Of a stretch of 64,000 bases of DNA, positions 8,369 through 16,391 are shown piece by piece. The notes under the pieces are model-generated. The model did not search any database. It was given only the letters and a program-made list of their open reading frames with translations, and was not told where the DNA came from. This stretch comes from Pedobacter frigiditerrae (GTDB taxonomy: Bacteria > Bacteroidota > Bacteroidia > Sphingobacteriales > Sphingobacteriaceae), in the NCBI RefSeq assembly GCF_004331645.1, contig NZ_SJSK01000002.1:434001-498000 (forward strand). Reading direction: 5' to 3'. Numbering within the stretch: position 1 is the first letter of the stretch; each line of letters opens with the position of its first letter. A program made the translations under genes and the position numbers.

Positions 8369-9769
8369 CTAGAAATTGAAATAAGTTTTAGCATTGTTAT
8401 AACAGATATTCTGGATAATTTGACCTAGCCATTCTTTATCGTAAGGTAATTCTCCATTTTCTACATCGGTACCGAATAAATCACATAAAATACGTCTAAA
8501 ATATTCGTGACGAGGATAAGAAAGGAAACTTCTAGAATCGGTTAACATTCCTACAAATTGGCTTAATAAACCTAGGTTAGACAAGGCATTAATTTGGTTA
8601 ATCATTCCTTGCTTTTGATCTAAAAACCACCAACCAGAACCCCATTGAACTTTTCCAGCAACAGTTCCATCTTGGTAATTACCAATCATTGTTGCAAATA
8701 ATTCATTATCTGCCGGATTTAAGTTATATAAAATGGTTTTAGCCAATTTATTATTCAAATCCAATTTGTTTAAAAATTTAGATAATGCTTTTCCTTGTGG
8801 GAAATCTCCTATAGAATCAAATCCTGTATCTGGGCCCAAAGAAGTTAATAAACGATCGTTATTATTACGAATTGCACCTAAGTGAAATTGTTGAACCCAG
8901 CCTTTCTCATGATCCCATAAAGCGAAAGTGAAAAGCATAGCCGATTTGAATTTCAGATTCTCTGCTAAGCTAATCGCTTCGTGTTTTCTAATTTTTAAGA
9001 AAATAGCTTTTACTTCTTCATCGGTATAATCTTCAGCATAAATTTGCTCTAAACCATGGTCAGAAACTGATGCTCCGTTTTCAGCAAAATAATCATGGCG
9101 AGCTTTTAAAGCTGATAAATAAGTGTCATAATCTGCAATTGCTGTTCCTGTTAGAGCAGCTAATTTATCGATGTAGGTATTTAAACCCGGAACATCATCT
9201 GCATTCATCGCTTTATCTGGTCTAAACGCAGGTAAAACAACAACTTCAGCATCACTAGCTGCAATTTGTTGATGGTATTCTAAATTATCCAGAGGGTCAT
9301 CAGTTGTACATAAAGTTTTTACGTTCATTTTACGTAATAAGCCTTGTACGCTGTATTCCTTGGTTTGTAATTTGGCATTACACTCATCGTATATTTTTTT
9401 CGCATTGGCTGAAGATAAAACTTCGTGAATGTCGAAATAACGTTGTAACTCTAAATGTGTCCAGTGATAAAGTGGGTTTCTTAAAGTATAAGGAACGGTT
9501 TCTGCCCATTTTTCAAATTTTTCCCAATCAGATGCAGCGCCAGTAATATAATATTCATCAACACCGTTTGAACGCATCGCTCTCCATTTGTAATGGTCGC
9601 CATAAAGCCAAACCTGAGTAATGTTCTCAAAGTTTTTGTCTTGTGCAATTTGCTCTGGCATTAAATGATTATGGTAATCAATTACCGGCATTTGTTTTGC
9701 AAACTCGTGATACAACGTTTTTGCTGTTTCAGTTTGCAATAAAAAGTTCTCGTCTAAAAAATTTTTCAC
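8369..9769 (-). CDS. uxaC: Uronate isomerase
   Basis: A 466-residue amidohydrolase-superfamily isomerase converting galacturonate to tagaturonate and glucuronate to fructuronate. IDYHNHLMPEQIAQDKNFEN (about 31-50) carries the HxH metal pair. WGSGWWFLDQKQGM and LTDSRSFLSYPRHEYFRRIL are the conserved C-terminal blocks. The start codon is GTG at 9769. The protein begins KNFLDENFLLQTETAK, exactly where the family begins, and no in-frame ATG nearby fits better. Upstream is an intergenic hairpin (9784-9835), and downstream is kdgK. Confidence 0.95.
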   Translation of the reverse strand: MKNFLDENFLLQTETAKTLYHEFAKQMPVIDYHNHLMPEQIAQDKNFENITQVWLYGDHYKWRAMRSNGVDEYYITGAASDWEKFEKWAETVPYTLRNPLYHWTHLELQRYFDIHEVLSSANAKKIYDECNAKLQTKEYSVQGLLRKMNVKTLCTTDDPLDNLEYHQQIAASDAEVVVLPAFRPDKAMNADDVPGLNTYIDKLAALTGTAIADYDTYLSALKARHDYFAENGASVSDHGLEQIYAEDYTDEEVKAIFLKIRKHEAISLAENLKFKSAMLFTFALWDHEKGWVQQFHLGAIRNNNDRLLTSLGPDTGFDSIGDFPQGKALSKFLNKLDLNNKLAKTILYNLNPADNELFATMIGNYQDGTVAGKVQWGSGWWFLDQKQGMINQINALSNLGLLSQFVGMLTDSRSFLSYPRHEYFRRILCDLFGTDVENGELPYDKEWLGQIIQNICYNNAKTYFNF

Positions 9770-9783
9770 GTCTTATATTTTTT

Positions 9784-9835
9784 ACCACATAGCCACATAG
9801 GAAATTTGTCTATGTTACCTATGTCTCTATGTGGT
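9784..9835. repeat. Intergenic inverted repeat between uxuB and uxaC
   Basis: ACCACATAG (9784-9792) and CTATGTGGT (9827-9835) form the outer arms, with nested ACATAGG/CCTATGT inside. The word resembles common Bacteroidota intergenic palindromes. It would form a hairpin in the operon mRNA and could act in mRNA processing or stability. It lacks a T-tract, so it is not a standard terminator. Confidence 0.6.
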
Positions 9836-9846
9836 TAATTTCATTT

Positions 9847-10662
9847 CTAAACTCCACTAAAAATAGAGAAGCCACCATCTACGCAAATCATTGCACCTGT
9901 TACAAACTGAGATGCATCGCTCAATAGCCAAACTAAAGCACCTTTTAATTCATCTGGATCACCGAAACGTTTAAAAGGAGTTTGTTTAATTACCGACTGA
10001 CCACGAGGTGTAAAACCACCATCTGGTGTAGTTAATAAGTTTCTGTTTTGTTCGGTTAAGAAAAAGCCTGGAGCCAATGCATTCATTCTAATTTTATCGC
10101 CATAACGATTAGCTAATTCCACTGCAAACCATTGTGTATAGCAATCTACAGCAGCTTTACCCATATTGTAGCCTAATACCTTGGTTACTGCTTTTTTGGA
10201 ATTCATTGAAGAAATATTTACAATACTTCCTCTTCCAGTTTCGGCGATGGCTTCTCCAAAAATTTGAGTTGGAATAAGTGTACCCCATAAATTTAGGTCT
10301 AACACTTTTTTCATTCCATCCATTTTCATTTTGAAAACGCTTTCTTCTGGTTGCAAAACACCATCTGGCATATTACCACCAGCAGCATTTACTAAACCAT
10401 CAATTTTACCAAAAGCAGCGATAATTTTTTCTCTGGCAGCAATTAATTCTTCTTCATCCATTGCATCAGCAATTAAGGCAATTGCTTTACCACCATTTTT
10501 ATTGATTGCGTCTGCTCTTTCATTAGCTATTTCGGCATTTCTACCTAAAATACCAACTGCACCACCTGCTTCTACAATAGCGTTAACAAACGAATTACCT
10601 AAAATCCCTGTTCCGCCAGTTACTACGATTACTTTACCTTCTAAAGAAAATGATTGTTCCAT
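9847..10662 (-). CDS. uxuB: SDR-family fructuronate reductase (D-mannonate oxidoreductase, YjmF type)
   Basis: A 271-residue short-chain dehydrogenase. VVTGGTGILGNSFVNAI is the NAD(P)-binding TGxxxGxG, and NAAGG is the structural motif. Ser of NISSMNS with YNMGKAA (YxxxK) forms the catalytic set. MNALAPGFFLTEQN and a C-terminal GAMICVDGGFSIFSGV match the YjmF-type mannonate oxidoreductases rather than KduD. It would reduce fructuronate to mannonate, but the next enzyme, UxuA, is not in the window. I chose the ATG at 10662 (MEQSFSLEGK); the longer frame begins at a TTG at 10686 and adds a non-conserved VVKKIIK. Confidence 0.85.
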   Translation of the reverse strand: MEQSFSLEGKVIVVTGGTGILGNSFVNAIVEAGGAVGILGRNAEIANERADAINKNGGKAIALIADAMDEEELIAAREKIIAAFGKIDGLVNAAGGNMPDGVLQPEESVFKMKMDGMKKVLDLNLWGTLIPTQIFGEAIAETGRGSIVNISSMNSKKAVTKVLGYNMGKAAVDCYTQWFAVELANRYGDKIRMNALAPGFFLTEQNRNLLTTPDGGFTPRGQSVIKQTPFKRFGDPDELKGALVWLLSDASQFVTGAMICVDGGFSIFSGV

Positions 10663-10676
10663 CTTTATTATCTTTT

Positions 10677-10820
10677 TAACCACCAAGACACTAAGAACAC
10701 AAAGCTGAATTACAATTTTTTTGGTGCTTTAGTGTCTTTGTAGTTTATATGTTTTTACTTCCTTTTTGACCACCAAGCTTAATAATAATTTCTTGGTGCT
10801 TTTTGTGTCTTTGTGGTTTA
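10677..10820. repeat. Two tandem AACCACCAAG...CTTTGTGGTT-type palindromes between kduI and uxuB
   Basis: Two imperfect inverted repeats are seen. The first (10677-10747) pairs AACCACCAAGACACTAA with TTAGTGTCTTTGTAGTT. The second (10768-10818) pairs GACCACCAAG with CTTTGTGGTT. Their similarity to each other points to a dispersed repeat family. They are transcribed inside the operon and have no T-tract on the minus strand, so mRNA segmentation or stabilisation is more likely than termination. Confidence 0.6.
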
Positions 10821-10821
10821 C

Positions 10822-11652
10822 CTACTTAAGTTCTTTTACGCCAAATGTATCCATATCGGCATAGTCAAGGTTTTCACCTGCCATACCCCAAATAAAGCTG
10901 TAATTTTTTGTTCCGCTACCAGCGTGAATACTCCAAGTTGGAGATAAAACTGCCTCATGATTAGCTACAATGATGTGACGAGTTTCTTGCGGCTCACCCA
11001 TATAATGGAAAACTCTATGTTCTTCATCAACATCAAAATAGAAATAAACTTCCATTCTACGGTCGTGTGTATGAGGTGGAATAGTATTCCAAACACTACC
11101 AGTAGAAAGAATGGTTAAGCCCATTACCAATTGGCAACTTTGAATTCCATCTTTGTGGATGTAACGAATAATTCTACGTTCGTTAGCAGTTTCTACGCTT
11201 CCTAATTGTGCAGAAAAAGCATCAGCATTTTGCAAATAAGTTGTTGGATGTGTTGCGTGTGCTGGAGCCGATAAAATATAAAATACTGCTGGATTGTTAG
11301 CATCAGCACTGCTGAAAGATACATCTTTAACACCTTTACCCATATACAAACAATCTAGTTTAGCTAAATTGTATGTTGTACCATCTGCTTCAATTGTTCC
11401 AGTACCCCCTACATTAATTACGCCCATCTCTCTTCTTTCTAAAAAGAAATCAGCACGTAAAATATCATAAGTACCTAAAGGTACTATTTCGGTTGTTGGC
11501 GTAATTAAACCAGTAACCATTCTATCGTAATGAGCATAAACAAAATTGGCTTTGTTTTTCTCTTTCAATCCGTCTAATAAAAACCTTTCTCTAATTTTCT
11601 CAGTTCCGTAGGTTTTAAAATCTTCTGAGTGTACGTGTTGTATAATTTTCAT
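10822..11652 (-). CDS. kduI: 5-keto-4-deoxyuronate isomerase
   Basis: A 276-residue cupin-fold isomerase (4-deoxy-L-threo-5-hexosulose-uronate ketol-isomerase). It acts on the open-chain form of the unsaturated uronate released by pectate lyase plus the GH105 enzyme. WNTIPPHTHDRRMEVYFYFD (about 191-210) supplies the zinc-binding HxH and Glu. SPTWSIHAGSGTKNYSFIWG is the second conserved block. Length matches E. coli KduI. The next step needs KduD, which I do not find here. Its leader holds the ATGAAACC/GCTTCAT element ending 24 nt before the ATG. Confidence 0.95.
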   Translation of the reverse strand: MKIIQHVHSEDFKTYGTEKIRERFLLDGLKEKNKANFVYAHYDRMVTGLITPTTEIVPLGTYDILRADFFLERREMGVINVGGTGTIEADGTTYNLAKLDCLYMGKGVKDVSFSSADANNPAVFYILSAPAHATHPTTYLQNADAFSAQLGSVETANERRIIRYIHKDGIQSCQLVMGLTILSTGSVWNTIPPHTHDRRMEVYFYFDVDEEHRVFHYMGEPQETRHIIVANHEAVLSPTWSIHAGSGTKNYSFIWGMAGENLDYADMDTFGVKELK

Positions 11653-11676
11653 TACTTTTTATTGCTTTTATTGGTT

Positions 11677-11701
11677 ATGAAGCTTGCTATGCAGGTTTCA
11701 T
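11677..11701 (-). promoter_or_regulatory. kduI leader inverted repeat (copy 3 of the element, short form)
   Basis: On the minus strand ATGAAACC (11701-11694), ten bases, then GCTTCAT (11683-11677). GCTTCAT ends 24 nt before the kduI ATG, as at mtaB and glnN. The A opposite C within the arm pairing is also the same in all three copies. No TAnnTTTG box is seen upstream here, since the gene is inside an operon. Confidence 0.5.
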
Positions 11702-11720
11702 TGGTTGTTTTTTTATTATT

Positions 11721-11816
11721 CGTCATTTCTAACCGATAATTTATCGGGAGAAATTTCTTTTGCTCTGTGCATTATCAGACCAGATATCTCCTCGCTGCGC
11801 TGCGTTCGATATGACG
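11721..11816. repeat. REP-like palindromic element between uxaA and kduI
   Basis: CGTCAT (11721-11726) and ATGACG (11811-11816) bound an approximately 96-bp imperfect palindrome. It contains a perfect inner CCGATAA-T-TTATCGG (11733-11747) and the words GAGAAATTTC and CTCCTCGCTGCGCTGCG. The GTCAT...ATGAC ends recall the element at 56985-57076. It appears to be a dispersed Bacteroidota repeat transcribed within the operon. Confidence 0.6.
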
Positions 11817-11822
11817 GTTTAA

Positions 11823-13466
11823 CTATAATGACACCCCTCTTTTCCAAGGAATAAAATCATCTTGATTTAGTAAAACTGATTTAGGGATTATTTCGCCACT
11901 GGCAGCTTTAATGCAATATTCTAAAATATCTTCGCCCATTTCTTCAATGGTCTTTTCGCCTTCAATTACAGGCCCTGTGTTGATATCAATGATATCGCCC
12001 ATTCTTTTAGTTAAAGCGTTGTTTGTAGAAACTTTAATTACCGGACAAACTGGATTTCCTGTTGGCGTACCCAAACCAGTAGTAAATAGAATTAAAGTTG
12101 CTCCACTAGCTGCTTTACCAGTGGTAGCCTCTACATCGTTACCAGGTGTACAAACTAAATTTAAACCGTGTTTTGTACTTGGTTCAGTATAATCTAAAAC
12201 ATCTTCTACAGGCGATGTTCCACCTTTTTTAGCTGCGCCATTACTTTTAATGGCGTCAGTAATTAAACCATCTTTGATATTTCCTGGAGATGGGTTCATA
12301 TGGAACCCAGAACCTGCATTTTCTGCTGCCTGACTGTAAGCACCCATCAAACCAATGAACTTCTTTGCAGCCAATTCATCTTTAGTACGATCAATTAAGT
12401 CTTGCTCAGCGCCACATAACTCTGGAAATTCGGCTAACAAAACCGTTGCACCTAAGCCTACTAATAAATCTGAACAATAGCCCACTGCAGGATTTGCAGA
12501 AATACCACTAAATCCGTCGCTACCACCACATTTAACACCAACATTCATTTTGCTTAAAGGCGCTGGTTGGCGTTCTATTTTATTAGCTTCAACTAAACCT
12601 TCAAAAGTTTTTTTGATAGCCAAGGCTATCATATTTTCTTCGCTTTGCGATTGCTGTTGCTCGAAAATGAAAAGAGGTTTATCGAAATTAGGATTTCTAT
12701 CTTTTAAATCTTTAGTAAAATCTTGAACTTGTAAATTCTGGCAACCTAAACTTAAGACTGTTACTCCTGCAACATTCGGATGATCTGCATAAGCAGCTAA
12801 TAATTTACTTAATACGGCAGCATCTTGCCTAATACCACCACACCCACCTTGATGGTTTAAAAACTTGATACCATCTATATTCTTAAATGGCCTATTGTGT
12901 CTTACACCTTCAAAAGAAAGTGGTGCATCTAAAGTTGAAATATCAACTCCATTTTGATATGCTTCTACCAATTGGTGGGTATAAGATTTGTATTTTTCAG
13001 TTACAGCATAACCTAATTCATTGTGTAAAGCTTCACGAATGACATCTAAATTACGGTTTTCGCAAAAAACAGTTGGAATAAATAACCAGTAATTTGCTGT
13101 ACCAACTTTGCCATCTGAGCGATGGTAACCATTAAAGGTTCTACCTTCAAATTTCGAAACATCGGGCGCTTGCCAACTGTAATGATAAGGGCGATATTCG
13201 TATGGAGCAGCTGCGTGTTTTAAGTTATCTGTATTCATTACAGCCCCAGCTCTAACTGTAAATTGTACTTTACCAACTAAAGTTCCGTACATACTTACTT
13301 CATCACCAGCATTCATATCGGTCATATAAAATTTATGCTTCGCATCGATATCATCGACTAAAACATAATCAACACCCTGATAAGTTACTGTTTGACCTGC
13401 TTTTAAATCGGTTAAAGCGACAAGTACATTATCTTTTGGATGAATTTTTAAAACCTGTTGTTTCAT
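11823..13466 (-). CDS. uxaA: Altronate dehydratase
   Basis: A 547-residue enzyme dehydrating altronate to KDG in the galacturonate branch. An N-terminal SAF-like domain spans about residues 1-100, followed by the catalytic part. HQGGCGGIRQDAAVLSKLL and NVGVKCGGSDGFSGISANPA carry the cysteines expected to bind the Fe centre, and CTPGNDVEATTGKAASGA is a third block. Length fits full-length UxaA, with both domains in one chain. It lies 42 bp after uxaB and 170 bp before kduI, and that gap holds a REP-like palindrome and the kduI leader element. Confidence 0.95.
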   Translation of the reverse strand: MKQQVLKIHPKDNVLVALTDLKAGQTVTYQGVDYVLVDDIDAKHKFYMTDMNAGDEVSMYGTLVGKVQFTVRAGAVMNTDNLKHAAAPYEYRPYHYSWQAPDVSKFEGRTFNGYHRSDGKVGTANYWLFIPTVFCENRNLDVIREALHNELGYAVTEKYKSYTHQLVEAYQNGVDISTLDAPLSFEGVRHNRPFKNIDGIKFLNHQGGCGGIRQDAAVLSKLLAAYADHPNVAGVTVLSLGCQNLQVQDFTKDLKDRNPNFDKPLFIFEQQQSQSEENMIALAIKKTFEGLVEANKIERQPAPLSKMNVGVKCGGSDGFSGISANPAVGYCSDLLVGLGATVLLAEFPELCGAEQDLIDRTKDELAAKKFIGLMGAYSQAAENAGSGFHMNPSPGNIKDGLITDAIKSNGAAKKGGTSPVEDVLDYTEPSTKHGLNLVCTPGNDVEATTGKAASGATLILFTTGLGTPTGNPVCPVIKVSTNNALTKRMGDIIDINTGPVIEGEKTIEEMGEDILEYCIKAASGEIIPKSVLLNQDDFIPWKRGVSL

Positions 13467-13508
13467 ATTTATTCTACTTTCTTTTTTGAAAGGATTAAGT
13501 TAGTTAAA

Positions 13509-15008
13509 TTAATTAGAACTGTTTAACGCTACTAAAGCTTCTGCAATACCATTTTTAGCTATTGCTTCGTGTTTTTCATTTACGGCTTGAGTAAAACCAG
13601 GCAATAAGTTTAAATCGGCTTTCCAGAAATCAACATCCGATAGCACGGTTAATGGATAGTTTGAACTATTTGATGATAATGTGTCATTGAAATAGCTTGC
13701 ACTATCATCAGTAATTAAATAATCAATTCCATTATATGAACCGTAATATTTACCATCTTTTTGGCTTACCACTTTCATGAAAGTTAAATAAGCTGCAAAG
13801 CCAAAGGCGATATGTTCTGGAACGCTACTGAATAATTTATAATGATTTAGCAGCAATGGCAAAATGCGGATTTTCATTTTCATTGTATATTGAAAGGTGA
13901 TATTAATCCACAAATGTTCAATAGAAGGATTTGCAAAACGGTCTTTAACCGTGCTTGCAAAGGATGTAGTTTGTTGCTCAGTAACTTGATAAGGAATTGC
14001 TGGGCCAATTTCTGAAGTCATTAAAACCTCTATGTAAGATTTTATTTGTTCATTAGTCATTGCTTTCTTAACGGTATCTATACCCGATAGAAATGCAATA
14101 CCAGAACTTAAAGTATGTGTACCGTTTAATAAACGAACTTTTAATTCTCTATAAATCTCAATGTCTTCGGCAATAACAACACCGGTATCTACTTTAGCAA
14201 AAGACAGTGCTTCTGCCACTTTAGCATCGCCTTCAATTGCCCAAAGACTGTAAGGTTCGCTCATTGAAAGCAAATTATCAGTATAACCTAGTTCATTTTG
14301 CAAGCTAGCTAAAGTTGCAGCATCAGGCTTTCCTGGTACAATTCTATCAACTAACGAATTGCAAAATCTATTTTCGTCTTGTAACCATAAAATAAAATCA
14401 CTTTCTAAGTTGTTAAATCTTGCTAATTCAACTACAATTGAACCTAATTTCTTACCGTTATCAGGTATCAACTCTGTTGCCACGATAACCAAGCCACTAT
14501 CTACTGCGCCTAAAGCTTTAAACCTTTCGTGTAAAACTGCCAACACTTTAGCAGGGAAAGAAACTGGGGGATTTTGATTGATACTTTCATTAACTAACTG
14601 AATACCTACTTCTGTAGTATTAGATACAATAACGGTTAAGTCTTTTGATTTTGCAATTTCAAGAATAGCATTCCAATCATCATTTGCAGAAATAACCCTG
14701 CTTATGGCAGACGATATTATGTTTCGTGAAACTAGTTGGCCATTTTCTATACCACGGATACAAAGCGTATATAATGAATCTTGTTCTTCAAATTCTGATG
14801 TAGCGCCACTTGTAGATTTTACTACAGCAACCCTACCATTAAAAACCCCTAGTCGGTTTGCTTTATCTATAAAGTAATCTGGTAAACCACGCAGTAGAAC
14901 ACCTGTTCCGAATTGCAATACCTTTTCTGGAAGTTCAAAAGTATTTGCAGATGGCACAATCACATCTTCCTTAGTAATAAGGTTAAGATTTGCTTTAGAT
15001 AGAATCAT
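13509..15008 (-). CDS. uxaB: Tagaturonate reductase (altronate oxidoreductase)
   Basis: A 499-residue member of the polyol/mannitol dehydrogenase family. The N-terminal VLQFGTGVLLRGLPDYFIDK is the Rossmann NAD-binding start, and VIVSNTTEVGIQL follows. RLLNGTHTLSSGIAFLSG (about 293-310) is the substrate domain with the family's conserved active-site block. It reduces tagaturonate to altronate between UxaC and UxaA. It is the first gene of the uronate operon. The LacI-type site at 15131-15150 lies about 120 bp upstream of its ATG. Confidence 0.93.
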   Translation of the reverse strand: MILSKANLNLITKEDVIVPSANTFELPEKVLQFGTGVLLRGLPDYFIDKANRLGVFNGRVAVVKSTSGATSEFEEQDSLYTLCIRGIENGQLVSRNIISSAISRVISANDDWNAILEIAKSKDLTVIVSNTTEVGIQLVNESINQNPPVSFPAKVLAVLHERFKALGAVDSGLVIVATELIPDNGKKLGSIVVELARFNNLESDFILWLQDENRFCNSLVDRIVPGKPDAATLASLQNELGYTDNLLSMSEPYSLWAIEGDAKVAEALSFAKVDTGVVIAEDIEIYRELKVRLLNGTHTLSSGIAFLSGIDTVKKAMTNEQIKSYIEVLMTSEIGPAIPYQVTEQQTTSFASTVKDRFANPSIEHLWINITFQYTMKMKIRILPLLLNHYKLFSSVPEHIAFGFAAYLTFMKVVSQKDGKYYGSYNGIDYLITDDSASYFNDTLSSNSSNYPLTVLSDVDFWKADLNLLPGFTQAVNEKHEAIAKNGIAEALVALNSSN

Positions 15009-15130
15009 TATTGTATATCAAATTTCAAATTAAAATTTGCCGACGAAAGAAATCAAAGCACATTGTCAGCTTTTGGTTATAGCAATTTTACGTATTTTTA
15101 GCTATTAAAAACCCTATTTGAAAGCAAATA

Positions 15131-15150
15131 TTTGCGCAATCGTTCCCGAA
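15131..15150 (-). promoter_or_regulatory. Putative pectin LacI operator upstream of the uronate operon
   Basis: TTTGCGCAATCGTTCCCGAA (plus strand). It shares GCAATCGTTCCCGA with the susC site and GCAAnCGTT with the GH28 and CE12 sites. The CG-centred core is typical of LacI/GalR operators. A palindromic GCAAATATTTGC overlaps its left side (15124-15135). Confidence 0.65.
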
Positions 15151-15153
15151 TTC

Positions 15154-15185
15154 AGTTGCCAGTTTTCAGCTGGCAGTTGGCAACT
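15154..15185. repeat. Intergenic AGTTGCCA/TGGCAACT hairpin
   Basis: AGTTGCC (15154-15160) and GGCAACT (15179-15185) form an inverted repeat in a stretch built of similar CAGTTTTCAG-like words. It lies between the PL10 stop and the uronate-operon control region. It has no T-tract. Confidence 0.5.
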
Positions 15186-15217
15186 TGTTACGCTGAAAAT
15201 TGAAAACTGGAAACTGA

Positions 15218-16255
15218 TTACTGATTAGCTTTTTGCCATTTTGGATAATCTTTAAGAATTAGATTATTCGCCCAAGTACCGTACCATCCATATCCGTTTC
15301 TACGTTCGAAACTGATATCAGCTACATTTGATTTAATTGAATTGTCTCTATCTCCAAAAATTGGCTTATTGGTTTGAAAATCATAAAATCTAGCCCAAAT
15401 TATTGAAGTTTCATCTGGAATTAAACCAGTATCTTTTCCATCGGGAAATTTAGCGAATTTATAGCCTGTTATTTTTGAAGCATCAAACCAAGCTACCGCA
15501 TTTGTTATTGCATTTTTAACAGCTGGTGATGGATTTTTTAAACGTATTAAAAACTTTACTATACCGGCAGATTCTGATGTACTTAAGGAAGCTGGTTCAA
15601 AATTTCTAGCTTTTGCAGGTTTTAAAGTGTTTTGATCATATTGTGCTGCCCAAATGGTTAATTTCCCATTTTGGGTAATTTGAGTTTTTAAGATACAGTC
15701 TAGGCCTCTTTTCACAGCATCTTCTGCTTTAGAAAAATATGCTTTATTCACTACATCGAAATCGTTTGCTTGGGTAACAATGTTTAACATGATATTTAAC
15801 ACATTAATCATAGCATCATCATTATAGGTAATTTCGGCCCTATAGCTACTGTTATCAGGATAATATTGTGGCCAACCCCCATTTGCATACTGCGCTTTAA
15901 AAAGATAATCTATACCTTTTTCTGCTGCAACTAAATAAGCTTTGTTTTGAGTGGTTTTATATGCCTTTACTAATGCATTAATTTCTCTAGTTGTTGCCTT
16001 ATTATCAATTGTGGCATGCATATAGTCAGTTGCTTTAATTTTAGCTAATAATGCATCTGTTAATGGCAATTCATATTTAACTACAACACCACCTACTAAT
16101 TGCTTTGGCCAAGCCCCATTGCTCAACTGATATACTAACATCTTTTCCGCTAATTCATCGGTTTTTTGAGCCGTTTGCGTAGCTTGTTGAGCAGATGCAC
16201 AAGAGTACAAACTCAAGCAAATTAACGATAGAAATATTTTAGTTATGTTTTTCAT
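15218..16255 (-). CDS. PL10 pectate lyase, lipoprotein
   Basis: A 345-residue polysaccharide lyase family 10 enzyme cleaving polygalacturonate by beta-elimination to 4,5-unsaturated oligomers. The signal peptide ends at a lipobox, LYSC, with C19 as the lipidated residue. Family blocks are ATIDNKATTREI (about 81-92), AQYANGGWPQYYP, ITYNDDAMINVL, ARNFEPASLSTSESAGIV and a terminal FGDRDNSI..ERRNGYGWYG. It lies downstream of GH105 after a 136-bp gap. Products would feed the GH105 hydrolase and then KduI. Confidence 0.92.
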   Translation of the reverse strand: MKNITKIFLSLICLSLYSCASAQQATQTAQKTDELAEKMLVYQLSNGAWPKQLVGGVVVKYELPLTDALLAKIKATDYMHATIDNKATTREINALVKAYKTTQNKAYLVAAEKGIDYLFKAQYANGGWPQYYPDNSSYRAEITYNDDAMINVLNIMLNIVTQANDFDVVNKAYFSKAEDAVKRGLDCILKTQITQNGKLTIWAAQYDQNTLKPAKARNFEPASLSTSESAGIVKFLIRLKNPSPAVKNAITNAVAWFDASKITGYKFAKFPDGKDTGLIPDETSIIWARFYDFQTNKPIFGDRDNSIKSNVADISFERRNGYGWYGTWANNLILKDYPKWQKANQ

Positions 16256-16303
16256 AATTTAATTTTAGGCATTAAGAAACCTTCGAGATCCTTTTTTTAA
16301 CCG

Positions 16304-16322
16304 CACCTGCTGGCAGGCAGTG
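16304..16322. repeat. Short CCTGCTGGCAGG palindrome
   Basis: A GC-rich inverted repeat (CACCTGCTGGCAGGCAGTG) in the PL10-GH105 gap. Similar CTGCCTGCC/GGCAGG words occur at 41633-41650 and 58086-58109, all intergenic, which suggests a small dispersed family. Confidence 0.45.
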
Positions 16323-16391
16323 CAAAGAATATGGCATTCAAGCTTTCATATCTTCCGGACTTTCGGTCTTAATAACTTTCTGACTTCTTTA

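Noticed and set aside
9847..10662. SDR gene as kduD
   Set aside because: KduD is also an SDR, but the C-terminal block and the gene context with uxaC fit the YjmF-type mannonate oxidoreductase better. Broad activity is not excluded.
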